Positions 42,626 through 51,420 of a stretch of DNA of 64,000 nucleotides are shown piece by piece. Each line of letters begins with the position of its first letter. The stretch's first letter is position 1. A model generated the notes under the pieces. That model made no database searches, was not told the origin of the DNA, and saw nothing but the letters and a program-made list of their open reading frames with translations. The stretch is taken from NCBI GenBank assembly GCA_964350875.1, contig CAYGLT010000001.1, forward strand, positions 1 to 64,000, given 5' to 3'. This DNA comes from JAHBXC01 sp964350875. Lineage in GTDB: Bacteria > Planctomycetota > Phycisphaerae > Phycisphaerales > UBA1924. The position numbers and the translations under genes were made by a program.

Positions 42626-43663
42626 ATGGAGAGAGTCATTACCCGGGCCCTGTGGGCGTTGTCCGTCATTGTCGTGTCCTCTGCGTCGCACGCGCTCGCC
42701 GATCCCGCCGGCATGGTGTGGATACCCGGCGGTGAGTTCGTCATGGGCAGCAACGCCTCCGACACGCCCAACACAGAGAAGCCCGAGCACCCCGTGCGCG
42801 TCGGGGGTTTCTGGATCGACCAGCACGAAGTCACCAACGCGCAGTTCCGCGAGTTCGTGCAGGCGACGGGCTATGTCACTACCGCCGAGCGACCCATCGA
42901 CTGGGAAGAACTCAAGACTCAGGTCCCGCCCGGTACGCCCAAGCCGCCGGACGAGGCGCTCGCGCCGGGATCGCTCGTGTTCACGCCCCCGAACCGCCCC
43001 GTCCCGTTGCACGATTACTCCCAGTGGTGGGCGTGGGTGCACGGCGCCGACTGGAAACACCCGTCCGGGCCCGGAAGTTCCATCGAGGGGCTCGACGACC
43101 ATCCCGTCGTGCAGGTCTCGTGGGACGACGCCGTCGCGTACGCGGAGTGGGCGGGCAAGCGCCTGCCGACCGAGGCGGAATGGGAGTTCGCCGCGCGCGG
43201 CGGGCGCGCCCCGACACGCTTCGAGTGGGGGGACGAGCGCCCGAACGACACCATCATCCACGCCAACATCTGGCAGGGCAGGTTCCCGAATTCCAATCTG
43301 ACCACCGACGGCTACGCCGCGACATCGCCCGTCGGAACCTTCGCGCCCAACGGCTACGGGCTCAGTGACATGGCCGGCAATGTCTGGGAGTGGTGCGCCG
43401 ACTGGTACCGCGCCGACGCCTACGCGCGCCGCGCGGGAGAGGAAATCGTGGACAACCCGCAGGGCCCGGACAAGCCGTGGGACCCCATGGAGCCGATGTC
43501 GCTCAAACGCGTGACGCGCGGCGGCTCCTTCCTCTGTCACGAAGATTACTGCGAGTCCTACCGGCCCTCCGCCCGGCGAGGAACCGCGTACGACTCCGGC
43601 GCCTCACATATCGGATTCCGGTGCGTCTCTGACGCGCCTTCACCCTCAGGGAACGACCAATGA
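42626..43663 (+). CDS. Exported formylglycine-generating enzyme (sulfatase-modifying factor)
   Basis: A 345-residue FGE-sulfatase family protein with signal peptide (ALWALSVIVVSSASHALA). The domain begins MVWIPGGEFVMGSNAS, continues with GFWIDQHEVTNAQF, RLPTEAEWEFAARGG, FEWGDE and NVWEWCADWY, and ends RGGSFLCHEDYC with IGFRCV. Cys304 and Cys309 correspond to the copper-binding active-site pair of true FGE, so it should be catalytic, not just FGE-like. It converts the sulfatase Cys to formylglycine, here probably in the periplasm. Overlaps the next gene by 4 bases. Confidence 0.92.
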   Translation: MERVITRALWALSVIVVSSASHALADPAGMVWIPGGEFVMGSNASDTPNTEKPEHPVRVGGFWIDQHEVTNAQFREFVQATGYVTTAERPIDWEELKTQVPPGTPKPPDEALAPGSLVFTPPNRPVPLHDYSQWWAWVHGADWKHPSGPGSSIEGLDDHPVVQVSWDDAVAYAEWAGKRLPTEAEWEFAARGGRAPTRFEWGDERPNDTIIHANIWQGRFPNSNLTTDGYAATSPVGTFAPNGYGLSDMAGNVWEWCADWYRADAYARRAGEEIVDNPQGPDKPWDPMEPMSLKRVTRGGSFLCHEDYCESYRPSARRGTAYDSGASHIGFRCVSDAPSPSGNDQ

Positions 43664-44679
43664 ACGATCGTCTCAAGCAATGCTGGGTTGCAGCAGCCCT
43701 GCTCGTGTCGCTCGTCTGCTTCGGCTGCGCGAAGACCGATCCGCTGCCCTCGTGGAACGACACCGCCGCGAAGCGCGGCATCATCGAATTCGCCAACAAC
43801 GCGGCCGACCCGTCGAGCGACGGATACATCCCCGAGAAGGAGCGCATCGCCACCTTCGACAATGACGGCACGCTCTGGCCCGAGCAGCCCATCATCCAGT
43901 TGCTCTTCACGCTCGAACGGCTCCAGGAGATGGCGCGCACCGATCCGACCCTCCACCAACGCCAGCCCTTCAAAGCCGCCCTCGAAGGCGACATGGCCTA
44001 CTTCCACGAGCACGGCGAAGAGGCGGTGATCAAACTCCTCGCCGAAACGCACGCGAACATGACCGAGGACCAGTTCGAGCCGCTGGCCCGCGCGTTCTTC
44101 GCGACCGGGACTTATCCCACACTCGGCGGCCCCGCGATCGTCGATCTCGCGTATCAGCCCATGGTCGAGGTCATGAACCTGCTCCGCTCGAAGGGATTTG
44201 ATGTCTACATCTGCTCGGGCGGCGGCGTCGACTTCATGCGTGTCGTCACCGACCGCATGTACGGCATCCCACAGGAGAATGTCATCGGCAGCACGCTCGT
44301 CTACGAGCAGCGCGACATCGACGGCCGCTCCGTCCTGTGGCGCGAGCCCAAGGTCGGACGCATCAACGACAAGGCCGGCAAGCCCGTAGGCATCCAGCAT
44401 CACATCGGGATGCGCCCCGCCTTCGCCGCGGGCAATGTCCGCTCGGGCGGCGATATCCAGATGCTGCGCTACGGCCAGGATCGCGAAGGCCCCTCGATGC
44501 AGATCCTCGTCAACCACGACGACGCCGTTCGCGAGTTCGCCTACGCCGAGAAGGAAGGCGAATCTCTGAAGGCAGCGAAAGCGAACAACTGGACCGTCAT
44601 CAGCATGAAGAATGACTGGAAGCGTATTTTCTCCGTCCCCACCCATCCGACCAAAGCCGATTGGGAGCGTCATCCATGA
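43660..44679 (+). CDS. HAD-superfamily phosphatase lipoprotein
   Basis: A 339-residue protein with a lipoprotein signal (LLVSLVCFGC, Cys23). HAD motifs: FDNDGTLW with Asp67 nucleophile and Asp69, a cap of about 100 residues, motif II VYICSGGG, a Lys in LWREPKVGRINDKAGK as motif III, and LVNHDDAVREFAY as the acidic motif IV. It resembles the phosphoserine-phosphatase-like haloacid hydrolases often found with sulfatases. The substrate may be a phosphorylated or sulfated small molecule; this is inference. It overlaps both neighbours by 4 bases. Confidence 0.85.
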   Translation: MNDRLKQCWVAAALLVSLVCFGCAKTDPLPSWNDTAAKRGIIEFANNAADPSSDGYIPEKERIATFDNDGTLWPEQPIIQLLFTLERLQEMARTDPTLHQRQPFKAALEGDMAYFHEHGEEAVIKLLAETHANMTEDQFEPLARAFFATGTYPTLGGPAIVDLAYQPMVEVMNLLRSKGFDVYICSGGGVDFMRVVTDRMYGIPQENVIGSTLVYEQRDIDGRSVLWREPKVGRINDKAGKPVGIQHHIGMRPAFAAGNVRSGGDIQMLRYGQDREGPSMQILVNHDDAVREFAYAEKEGESLKAAKANNWTVISMKNDWKRIFSVPTHPTKADWERHP

Positions 44680-46322
44680 GCCGCACGAGAAAGTCACTCA
44701 CCGCGTGCATCGCTATCGGGGTCACGGCCCTGATGACGACCAGCGCCGTCGCGCAACAGCGCAACAACCAAACCCGCAACCAGCAGCAATCCAGAGGGCA
44801 GCAGCAGTCGAAGCCCAACATCCTCATCATCTGGGGCGACGACATCGGAACCTGGAACATCAGCCACAACAACCGCGGCATGATGGGTTACGAAACGCCC
44901 AACATCGACCGGATCGCCAAAGAAGGGATCTCATTCACCGACTACTACGGCCAGCAGTCGTGCACCGCAGGCCGCGCCGCGTTCGTGGGCGGCACGGTGC
45001 CTTTGCGTACTGGCATGACCAAGGTGGGCCTTCCCGGCGCGAAGGAAGGCTGGCAGGAACAGGACATCACCATCGCGGCCGTCATGAAATCGCTCGGCTA
45101 CTCGACCGGGCAGTTCGGCAAGAACCACTTCGGTGACCGCGACGAGCACCTGCCCACCAACCACGGGTTCGATGAGTTCTTCGGCAACCTCTACCACCTC
45201 AACGCCGAGGAAGAGCCGGAGAATCGCGACTACCCGGGCGACATGGTCCTTCCCAACGGGAAGACCTTCAAGGAGCAGTACGGCCCGCGCGGCGTCATGA
45301 AGGCCAAGGCCAACGGACGCATCGAGGACACCGGGCCGCTCACCAAGAAGCGCATGGAGACCATCGACGATGAGACCGTCGCGGCCGCCAAGGACTTCAT
45401 CACCCGCATGAACGACTCGGGTGAACCGTGGATGTGCTGGTGGAACGGCACACGCATGCACTTCCGCACGCATATCAAGGAAGAGCACCAGGGCCTCAGC
45501 GGCGCACGCGGCGACGAGTACCACGACGGGATGATGGAGCACGACATGCATGTCGGTGAACTCCTCGACCTGCTCGACGAACTCGGCATCGCCGACAACA
45601 CCATCGTCTTCTACTCCACGGACAACGGCCCGCACTTCAACACCTGGCCCGATGCGGGCTACACGCCGTTCCGCAAGGAGAAGAACTCCAACTGGGAAGG
45701 CGCGTACCGCGTCCCCGCGTTCGTGCGCTGGCCCGCGCGGTACCCCGCCGGCGAGACGCTCAACGGCATCGTCGCCCACGAGGACTGGATGACCACCTTC
45801 GCGTCAGCCGCGGGCAAGGGCGATCTCAAGGAGGACATGCTCGACGGGTACAACGCGATCGGGCGCAACTACCGTCAGCACCTCGACGGCTACGACATGA
45901 ACGAGTACTTCGCGAACGCCGACGAGTACGACTCGTTCGACGAGAACATCAAGGCCTCGCCGCGCAAGGAGTTCATCTATGTGAACGACGACGGCCAAGT
46001 CGTCGCGATGCGCCTGGGCGACTGGAAGGCGGTGTTCCTCGAGAACCGCGCCGACGCGTTCGAGATCTGGCGCGAGCCCTTCGCGGAACTGCGCGTTCCG
46101 CTGCTGTTCCATCTCCGCCGCGACCCGTTCGAGAAGGCGCAGATCGACGCGAACACCTACAACGACTGGTTCATCAGCCGCGCGTTCGTGATCGTCCCGA
46201 TGCAGCAGGTCGCGGGCAAGTTCTTCCAGACCTTGCAGGAATACCCGCCGAGCCAGACCCCGGGCTCGTTCAATCTGGAGAAGGTCCAGGAGCAGATCGA
46301 GAACGCCGCCACCGGCAAGTAA
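44676..46322 (+). CDS. Exported arylsulfatase-family sulfatase
   Basis: A 548-residue sulfatase with signal peptide (CIAIGVTALMTTSAVAQ) and a Gln/Asn-rich linker. Domain features: NILIIWGDDIGTWN (metal Asp pair), the modification motif CTAGR with Cys96 as the formylglycine precursor, TGQFGKNHFGD, MHFRTH and STDNGPHFNTWPDAG. The variant C-x-A-G-R fits the broad sulfatase pattern. It needs an FGE, and one is encoded two genes upstream in the same run. A strong terminator follows. The sulfate ester substrate is unknown. Confidence 0.93.
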   Translation: MSRTRKSLTACIAIGVTALMTTSAVAQQRNNQTRNQQQSRGQQQSKPNILIIWGDDIGTWNISHNNRGMMGYETPNIDRIAKEGISFTDYYGQQSCTAGRAAFVGGTVPLRTGMTKVGLPGAKEGWQEQDITIAAVMKSLGYSTGQFGKNHFGDRDEHLPTNHGFDEFFGNLYHLNAEEEPENRDYPGDMVLPNGKTFKEQYGPRGVMKAKANGRIEDTGPLTKKRMETIDDETVAAAKDFITRMNDSGEPWMCWWNGTRMHFRTHIKEEHQGLSGARGDEYHDGMMEHDMHVGELLDLLDELGIADNTIVFYSTDNGPHFNTWPDAGYTPFRKEKNSNWEGAYRVPAFVRWPARYPAGETLNGIVAHEDWMTTFASAAGKGDLKEDMLDGYNAIGRNYRQHLDGYDMNEYFANADEYDSFDENIKASPRKEFIYVNDDGQVVAMRLGDWKAVFLENRADAFEIWREPFAELRVPLLFHLRRDPFEKAQIDANTYNDWFISRAFVIVPMQQVAGKFFQTLQEYPPSQTPGSFNLEKVQEQIENAATGK

Positions 46323-46345
46323 TCCGATCGGGCTGAACCAATCCC

Positions 46346-46379
46346 CTCCGCGCCGCGGGAGACCGCCGCGCGGGGCTTT
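46346..46379 (+). terminator. Intrinsic terminator after the sulfatase
   Basis: A 13-position stem with one C-C mismatch and one T-G pair closes a GAGA tetraloop and is followed by CTTTC. It starts 23 bases after the sulfatase stop. Confidence 0.75.
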
Positions 46380-46390
46380 CATCGAGGCAA

Positions 46391-46476
46391 TGCCGGAGGG
46401 GGGAATCGAACCCCCACTCCCGATCAAGGGAAACGGATTTTGAATCCGTCGCGTCTGCCAATTCCGCCACTCCGGC
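46391..46476 (-). tRNA. tRNA-Leu (anticodon CAA)
   Basis: A type II tRNA of 86 bases on the minus strand. Acceptor arm GCCGGAG with CTCCGGC, anticodon loop TTCAAAA containing CAA, a long variable arm and T loop TTCGATT. The discriminator is A. It is the second tRNA-Leu in the window. Confidence 0.95.
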
Positions 46477-46645
46477 GAGTGGGCCCGTTGGGGCGCGAAG
46501 AGGATAGCCCAACCCCCGGCGCCGGTCGAAAGTGGCGATCACTCGCCCTGAATCCGCTCGATCCGGTGGTTTTACTTGTGCCGGGTCTCTCCGGGAGGTA
46601 TGTTCCGGGCAGTCCTGCTCGTCGGGGCGTCCACAGGAGTCTGTT

Positions 46646-48274
46646 ATGCGTTATCGGAATGCCCTCGCTCTCGCGGCCTTCTCAGGCCTCTCCCTGTCCG
46701 TCGCGCCCGCGCTCGCCGCGCCGCCGATCGAGGAGGAGGCCCTCCCGCGAAACATGACCGAGGCCGAGGCCCGGTTCGTCGAGCAGAATCCTCTGACCGC
46801 CCTGCGCGGATTCACGCCCCCGAGCGACTACCCGGGCATCCGCGCAGCCGCCGAATACGAGCCGATGGACGCCATCATTTTCTCGTACGGAAACGGCGCA
46901 TCCAGTTGGAACTCGATCATCGTCCAGATGGTCAGCCACATCACGACGACCGGCAACGCGGACGCCGTCGTCTATGTCGATTCACCCGGCTCGATCGCCA
47001 GCGTGACCAACACGCTCGTCGCGGGCGGCGCCGACCCGTCGCGCGTCAAGGTCTTCGCGCGCTCGCTCGACTCCATCTGGATGCGCGACTACGGACCTCG
47101 TTACATCTACGAGGGCGATGTCCGCTCCATCGTCGACCACACCTACAACCGCCCGCGGTTCAATGACAACAACCTCAATGTCTTCCACGCCGATGTGTTC
47201 AACCACACGCGCTATGAGGTCCCGCTCGTCCACGGCGGCGGCAACTACCACCTCGACGCGCTGGGCATCGGCTACGCGACACGCCTGATCAACAACGAGA
47301 ACCCCGGGCTCTCGGAGTCCGAGATCATCCAGCGCTGGCAGGACTACCAGGGCGTCAACACCTCGCTCGAGACCCCGTTCCCGACCTTCATCGACTCGAC
47401 ACAGCACATCGACATGTGGATGCAGGTGATCGCGGACGACAAGGTGATCATCAGCGACTGGCCCACCCAGTCGGGCACGACGCAGGACCAGATCTGCGAC
47501 GCCGCGGCCGCCGACCTCGCGAACTTGGGCTACACCGTCTACCGCACGCCGGCCGTCAGTTCGGGCGGCACGCACTACACCTTCACCAATATGGTGATGT
47601 GCAACGACATCGTGCTCCTCCCGACCTACACCAACTCGACGGTCGTGAGCAACAACTTCAACCAGCAGGCCCTCGCCGTGCTCCAGTCGGCTCTGCCCGG
47701 CAAGACGATCATCCAGATCCCGTGCCAGAACATCGTTACCGCCGCGGGCGTCATGCACTGCATCGTCATGCACATGCCCGCGCATGTCGGCGGCGACAAC
47801 CCCACGGCCCTCGTGCGCTACCCCAACGGCGGCGAGGCGTTCGAGCCCGGCGCGGAGATCGAGATCCGCTGGTCCACCGACGACCGCGAAGGCGTCGCGA
47901 ATGTGGACATCCTGCTCTCCACCGACAACGGCGCGAACTTCAACACCGTGATCGCCAGCGCGACCAACGACGACGGCTCGCACATGTGGACGGTTCCCGA
48001 TGTCGCGTCTTCCAACGCCGTCATCCGCGTCGTTGCGCGCGGCGACGACAGCGACACCGGCTTCGACGACTCCGACGCGGTCTTCGCCATCCTCGGCGTC
48101 TGCCCGGGCGACACCAACGGCGACAATGTCGTGAACTTCACGGACCTCAACGCCGTGCTCGCCGCGTTCGGCCAGTCGGGCGCGGGCAACCCCGCCGATG
48201 TCAACGGCGACGGCGTCGTGAACTTCAGCGACCTGAACGACGTCCTTGGCGCGTTCGGCGCCGACTGCAACTGA
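46646..48274 (+). CDS. Secreted peptidyl-arginine/agmatine deiminase-family protein with dockerin-like tail
   Basis: A 542-residue exported protein (signal peptide to about residue 24, SVAPALA). The deiminase domain of the PF04371 type has WMRDYGPRY, VHGGGNYHLD, QHIDMWMQV and the catalytic Cys372 in GVMHCIVMHMP, so the Asp-His-Cys set is present. A beta-sandwich follows (PNGGEAFEPGAEIEIRWS), then two dockerin-like calcium loops (GDTNGDNVVNFTDLN, DVNGDGVVNFSDLN) ending ADCN. It could citrullinate extracellular proteins, or hydrolyse agmatine or peptide arginine. AGGAG lies 6 bases before ATG 46646. Convergent with the M14 gene. Confidence 0.85.
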   Translation: MRYRNALALAAFSGLSLSVAPALAAPPIEEEALPRNMTEAEARFVEQNPLTALRGFTPPSDYPGIRAAAEYEPMDAIIFSYGNGASSWNSIIVQMVSHITTTGNADAVVYVDSPGSIASVTNTLVAGGADPSRVKVFARSLDSIWMRDYGPRYIYEGDVRSIVDHTYNRPRFNDNNLNVFHADVFNHTRYEVPLVHGGGNYHLDALGIGYATRLINNENPGLSESEIIQRWQDYQGVNTSLETPFPTFIDSTQHIDMWMQVIADDKVIISDWPTQSGTTQDQICDAAAADLANLGYTVYRTPAVSSGGTHYTFTNMVMCNDIVLLPTYTNSTVVSNNFNQQALAVLQSALPGKTIIQIPCQNIVTAAGVMHCIVMHMPAHVGGDNPTALVRYPNGGEAFEPGAEIEIRWSTDDREGVANVDILLSTDNGANFNTVIASATNDDGSHMWTVPDVASSNAVIRVVARGDDSDTGFDDSDAVFAILGVCPGDTNGDNVVNFTDLNAVLAAFGQSGAGNPADVNGDGVVNFSDLNDVLGAFGADCN

Positions 48275-48283
48275 TCCGACCGA

Positions 48284-51223
48284 TCACCGCGGCTGCACGG
48301 GCTGGGATGTGCCGCATCCCGGGCCGTAGATCATCGCGTTGTGCAGCAGGCGCGTCGTGCCGAGCGTCGTCCCGCGGAAGGTCGGCGGCGACGCGAAAAG
48401 GATCACCTGCCCGTTGCCGACAGAGTCGCGCGTCAGGTACGCGGTGTTCATCAATCGCTGCGCGGCCTCGGGCCAGAGTAACCCGCTCATGCGCAGGCGT
48501 GCTTCAGTCCCGATCGGCGCGGGCGCGAACCCACGGCGGGCGGTCTTCGCCTCACCTTCTGATGATTCGTCGGAGTTCGTGGCGGCCGAAGTGTCAGTCT
48601 CGGGCGCCTCGACATACACACCGAAACGGACCGGCGCCTGCGTGGGCCGCTTGGCCATCAGCGTCGTTCCCCCCGTGTAGAGCACCGGGAGGACTTCGCC
48701 CAGCCCGACCGTCAGCCAGTTCCGATCATCGACGCGTGCGGCGAGGATCGCGCCCTGAGGCATGAACACCTCCTGGAAGTCGTCGCGCCGTTTCAGTTCG
48801 TCCTCGCTCGGCAGGTCCTCGATGCTCGCCCACGGGTACTCGATCTCGCCCACGGTGTTCGTGTAGACGGTCGTGGCTTCCGCCGTCGCGGTGTACCCCT
48901 CCGCTTCGCGAAGGACCTCCATCGCGTGCGATTCGAGATCACCCAGCGCGTCGGTCACACTCCGCGCCTTGGCGAGTTTCGCCGCTTCGTCCGCCGCACC
49001 GCTCGCGCTGCCGCCGATCGCGATCAGCGTCCCGCCCTGCTCGACCCAGCGACGCAGGTCCTCCGCGTACCGCTTGATCAGCGAGGGGCTCGCGTCGGGG
49101 AAGACAAGGGTGTTGTACTCGCGCAGATCGGTGTATCCGAGATCGGCGGCGTCGAGGTACGACGCGCGCACGCCCAGCACCTGATCGAGCGTGTGCCAGA
49201 CCGAGCCGTAGTCGGTGGGGCTCACCTGATTCCGGCCGACCACCGCGATCCGCGGGCGGCGCAGGAGGTGCAGGTGCCCGCCGCCCAGATCCGGCGCGTC
49301 GCCCGGTCCGAAGCCCGTGTCGATGGCGTACGCGTTGATCCCCAGCGTGCGCGAGACCTCATCGATCGAATCGACCAGCCCGGTGTGCGATTCGTTGTCG
49401 ATGCGGAAGGCGATCACCGTGCCGCGCTCGAACGAGCGGCCACCCAGCGAGGTGTCCTTGTCGAGCATTCGCACCTGTACGCCGCGCTCCATGAGTTGCG
49501 CGGCCGCGGCAACGGAACGGTCGTCGGCGCCGTTGAACGCCCAGCCCACCTGAGGATCACGATCTTCAACACCGGCAGAGCGCGGTGATGCCGTGACTTC
49601 CTCGGCGTTTCGCGGGAGCGTCATCGAGAGTTCCGCTGTGTCCAGCCCGTAGAGCATGGGGATGTTCCACGCCGTGATGTCGTACAGGCGCGACTCGCCG
49701 AAGCGCAGCAACTCGCGCCGCTCCTCGGTCAGGAATTCGTCGGGCATCGGCGTGTCGAGTTCGAGGAGGGCCGCCGCCAGCCGCGCTTCCGGCTGGGTGG
49801 AAGGGATGAGCAGCGTCCCGGCGTCGAACGCCTTCGACTCGAAGGTGTCGCCCAGCCAGTCCTGTCCGTCTGCCTCGAACTCGTCCGTCGCGCGGTACAC
49901 CTTCACGCCCTGCAGGTTCATGAGGTCGATGAATCGCTGGAGCCGCGCCTCGTTCTTCCCCGCGCTGACCGCGAACACGCGGCCGCTGTACTCACCATCG
50001 CGTGCGATGTTCTCGCGGCGCTCGGCGACGAACTCGGACAGCATCGCGTCCTTGTTGGCGCGCAGGGTCTGCAGATTCGTCAGGCCGCTGAGCGCCTGCT
50101 TGTGCACGGACTCCTTGTAGGTCTCCACGCGTCCCTCGGGACGCTGGATGCCCGCGTCGGCGATGCGCGCCTGCTCGTACAGGATCGCGACGGCGCTCTT
50201 GAGCGACGCCCAGGCGTCCGTGTAACCGGGGTACCAACCCTCGTTCCATTCGCCCGTGTAATACCGCCAGCCGTTGCGATCAAACGCGTCCGCTTGATCC
50301 TCGGCGAACTCCTTGTTCCAGTGCGCGCGGCGCTCGGGGAAGTGCGGATTGATCGGGGCGCGGCTGGGCGAGAAGAGATAGGTGTCCAGCGGCCACATCT
50401 CGTGTGCATCCACGAACAGCAGGGGGCGCCACTCGCTCACGGCCTCAAGACGCCCGCGCGTCTCGGGGTGGACGCCGAAGATCGAATCTCGATTGAGATC
50501 GAACAGGTAGTGGTTGCCGCGCCCCGCGGGCCAGTCTCCCGTGTGCACCAGCGACTGGTAGTCGGTGTTCGGGACATTGCCGCGGTTCTCCGCGACCATC
50601 TTCAGGAAGCGGTCGCGGCCGTCGGGGTTCATCATCGGATCGATGATGATCACCAGTTCGTCGAGCAGCGCCTGTGTTTGCGGCGAGTTGTCGGCGATGA
50701 GGTGGTGCGCGAGCGCGAGCGCGCCGTCAGCGCCCGATGTCTCGTCGCCGTGGATCGAATGCCCGAGCCACGCGACAGCGGGCAACCCCTGCATGATGCG
50801 CCGCGCCTCGGCGTCCGAAAGCCCGTCGGGATCGGCGAGCGTCGCGTAACTGGCCTTGATGTCCTCGAGCACACTCTGGCGATCGGGCCGCGTGATGACG
50901 AGGTGGAACATCGACCGGCCCTCGTAGGTCTTGGCGTGCTCGACGAGGGTGGCGCGGTCGCTGATGTCCGCCCAGGTCCGAAAGCACTTCTCGATCTCGG
51001 CGTGCGTGGCGGCTCGGTCGCCCGCGTCGAAACCGATGAGTTGCTTGGTCGTCGGGATCGTTCCGCTGTGCTGTGCGCCGGGGAAGAACGGTTGCTGGTA
51101 GGTGAGTTCGGGTTGGGGCGAAGCGGGGGTTGGGGTCGGCGCCGCCTGCGCCATCGCGATTGTCGAGCCCGCGACCGACAGGATCGCGGCGAGGGTCAGG
51201 GCACGGCGGACGCGGTCGGGCAT
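48284..51223 (-). CDS. Large exported M14-family zinc carboxypeptidase
   Basis: A 979-residue exported protein with signal peptide (ALTLAAILSVAGSTIAMAQ). The M14 domain occupies about residues 60-420: HSIHGDETSGADGALAL supplies the His and Glu zinc ligands, MNPDGRDRF follows, and VDAHEMW gives the third ligand. Beyond it lie alpha/beta regions resembling class I glutamine-amidotransferase-like/ThuA folds (LIKRYAEDLRRWVEQGGTLIAIGG), common in large planctomycete and Bacteroidetes M14 proteins. GGAG lies 8 bases before ATG 51223. It probably trims peptides that the adjacent POT transporter imports. Confidence 0.87.
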   Translation of the reverse strand: MPDRVRRALTLAAILSVAGSTIAMAQAAPTPTPASPQPELTYQQPFFPGAQHSGTIPTTKQLIGFDAGDRAATHAEIEKCFRTWADISDRATLVEHAKTYEGRSMFHLVITRPDRQSVLEDIKASYATLADPDGLSDAEARRIMQGLPAVAWLGHSIHGDETSGADGALALAHHLIADNSPQTQALLDELVIIIDPMMNPDGRDRFLKMVAENRGNVPNTDYQSLVHTGDWPAGRGNHYLFDLNRDSIFGVHPETRGRLEAVSEWRPLLFVDAHEMWPLDTYLFSPSRAPINPHFPERRAHWNKEFAEDQADAFDRNGWRYYTGEWNEGWYPGYTDAWASLKSAVAILYEQARIADAGIQRPEGRVETYKESVHKQALSGLTNLQTLRANKDAMLSEFVAERRENIARDGEYSGRVFAVSAGKNEARLQRFIDLMNLQGVKVYRATDEFEADGQDWLGDTFESKAFDAGTLLIPSTQPEARLAAALLELDTPMPDEFLTEERRELLRFGESRLYDITAWNIPMLYGLDTAELSMTLPRNAEEVTASPRSAGVEDRDPQVGWAFNGADDRSVAAAAQLMERGVQVRMLDKDTSLGGRSFERGTVIAFRIDNESHTGLVDSIDEVSRTLGINAYAIDTGFGPGDAPDLGGGHLHLLRRPRIAVVGRNQVSPTDYGSVWHTLDQVLGVRASYLDAADLGYTDLREYNTLVFPDASPSLIKRYAEDLRRWVEQGGTLIAIGGSASGAADEAAKLAKARSVTDALGDLESHAMEVLREAEGYTATAEATTVYTNTVGEIEYPWASIEDLPSEDELKRRDDFQEVFMPQGAILAARVDDRNWLTVGLGEVLPVLYTGGTTLMAKRPTQAPVRFGVYVEAPETDTSAATNSDESSEGEAKTARRGFAPAPIGTEARLRMSGLLWPEAAQRLMNTAYLTRDSVGNGQVILFASPPTFRGTTLGTTRLLHNAMIYGPGCGTSQPVQPR

Positions 51224-51420
51224 CGATCGACTCCGAAAGAGGGGGCGGCGGCTGGAGTTCAGCGTGTATGAGTGTCCCGGGAACAGGGAAACGAAGCAAG
51301 CCGCCGGCGGTGGTCGCGGCGGGAAGGGTTCGCCGAAGTGATGAGGAGTCGGTACCCTATGGATCAGCGGCGCCGCGCGAGGGCGCAGTTCCATCCCAGA
51401 CCAGAAACAGGTGTTCCACG

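Noticed and set aside
44961..44975. Sulfatase motif CTAGR as inactive
   Set aside because: C-x-[PA]-[SG]-R covers this sequence and a true FGE is encoded two genes upstream.
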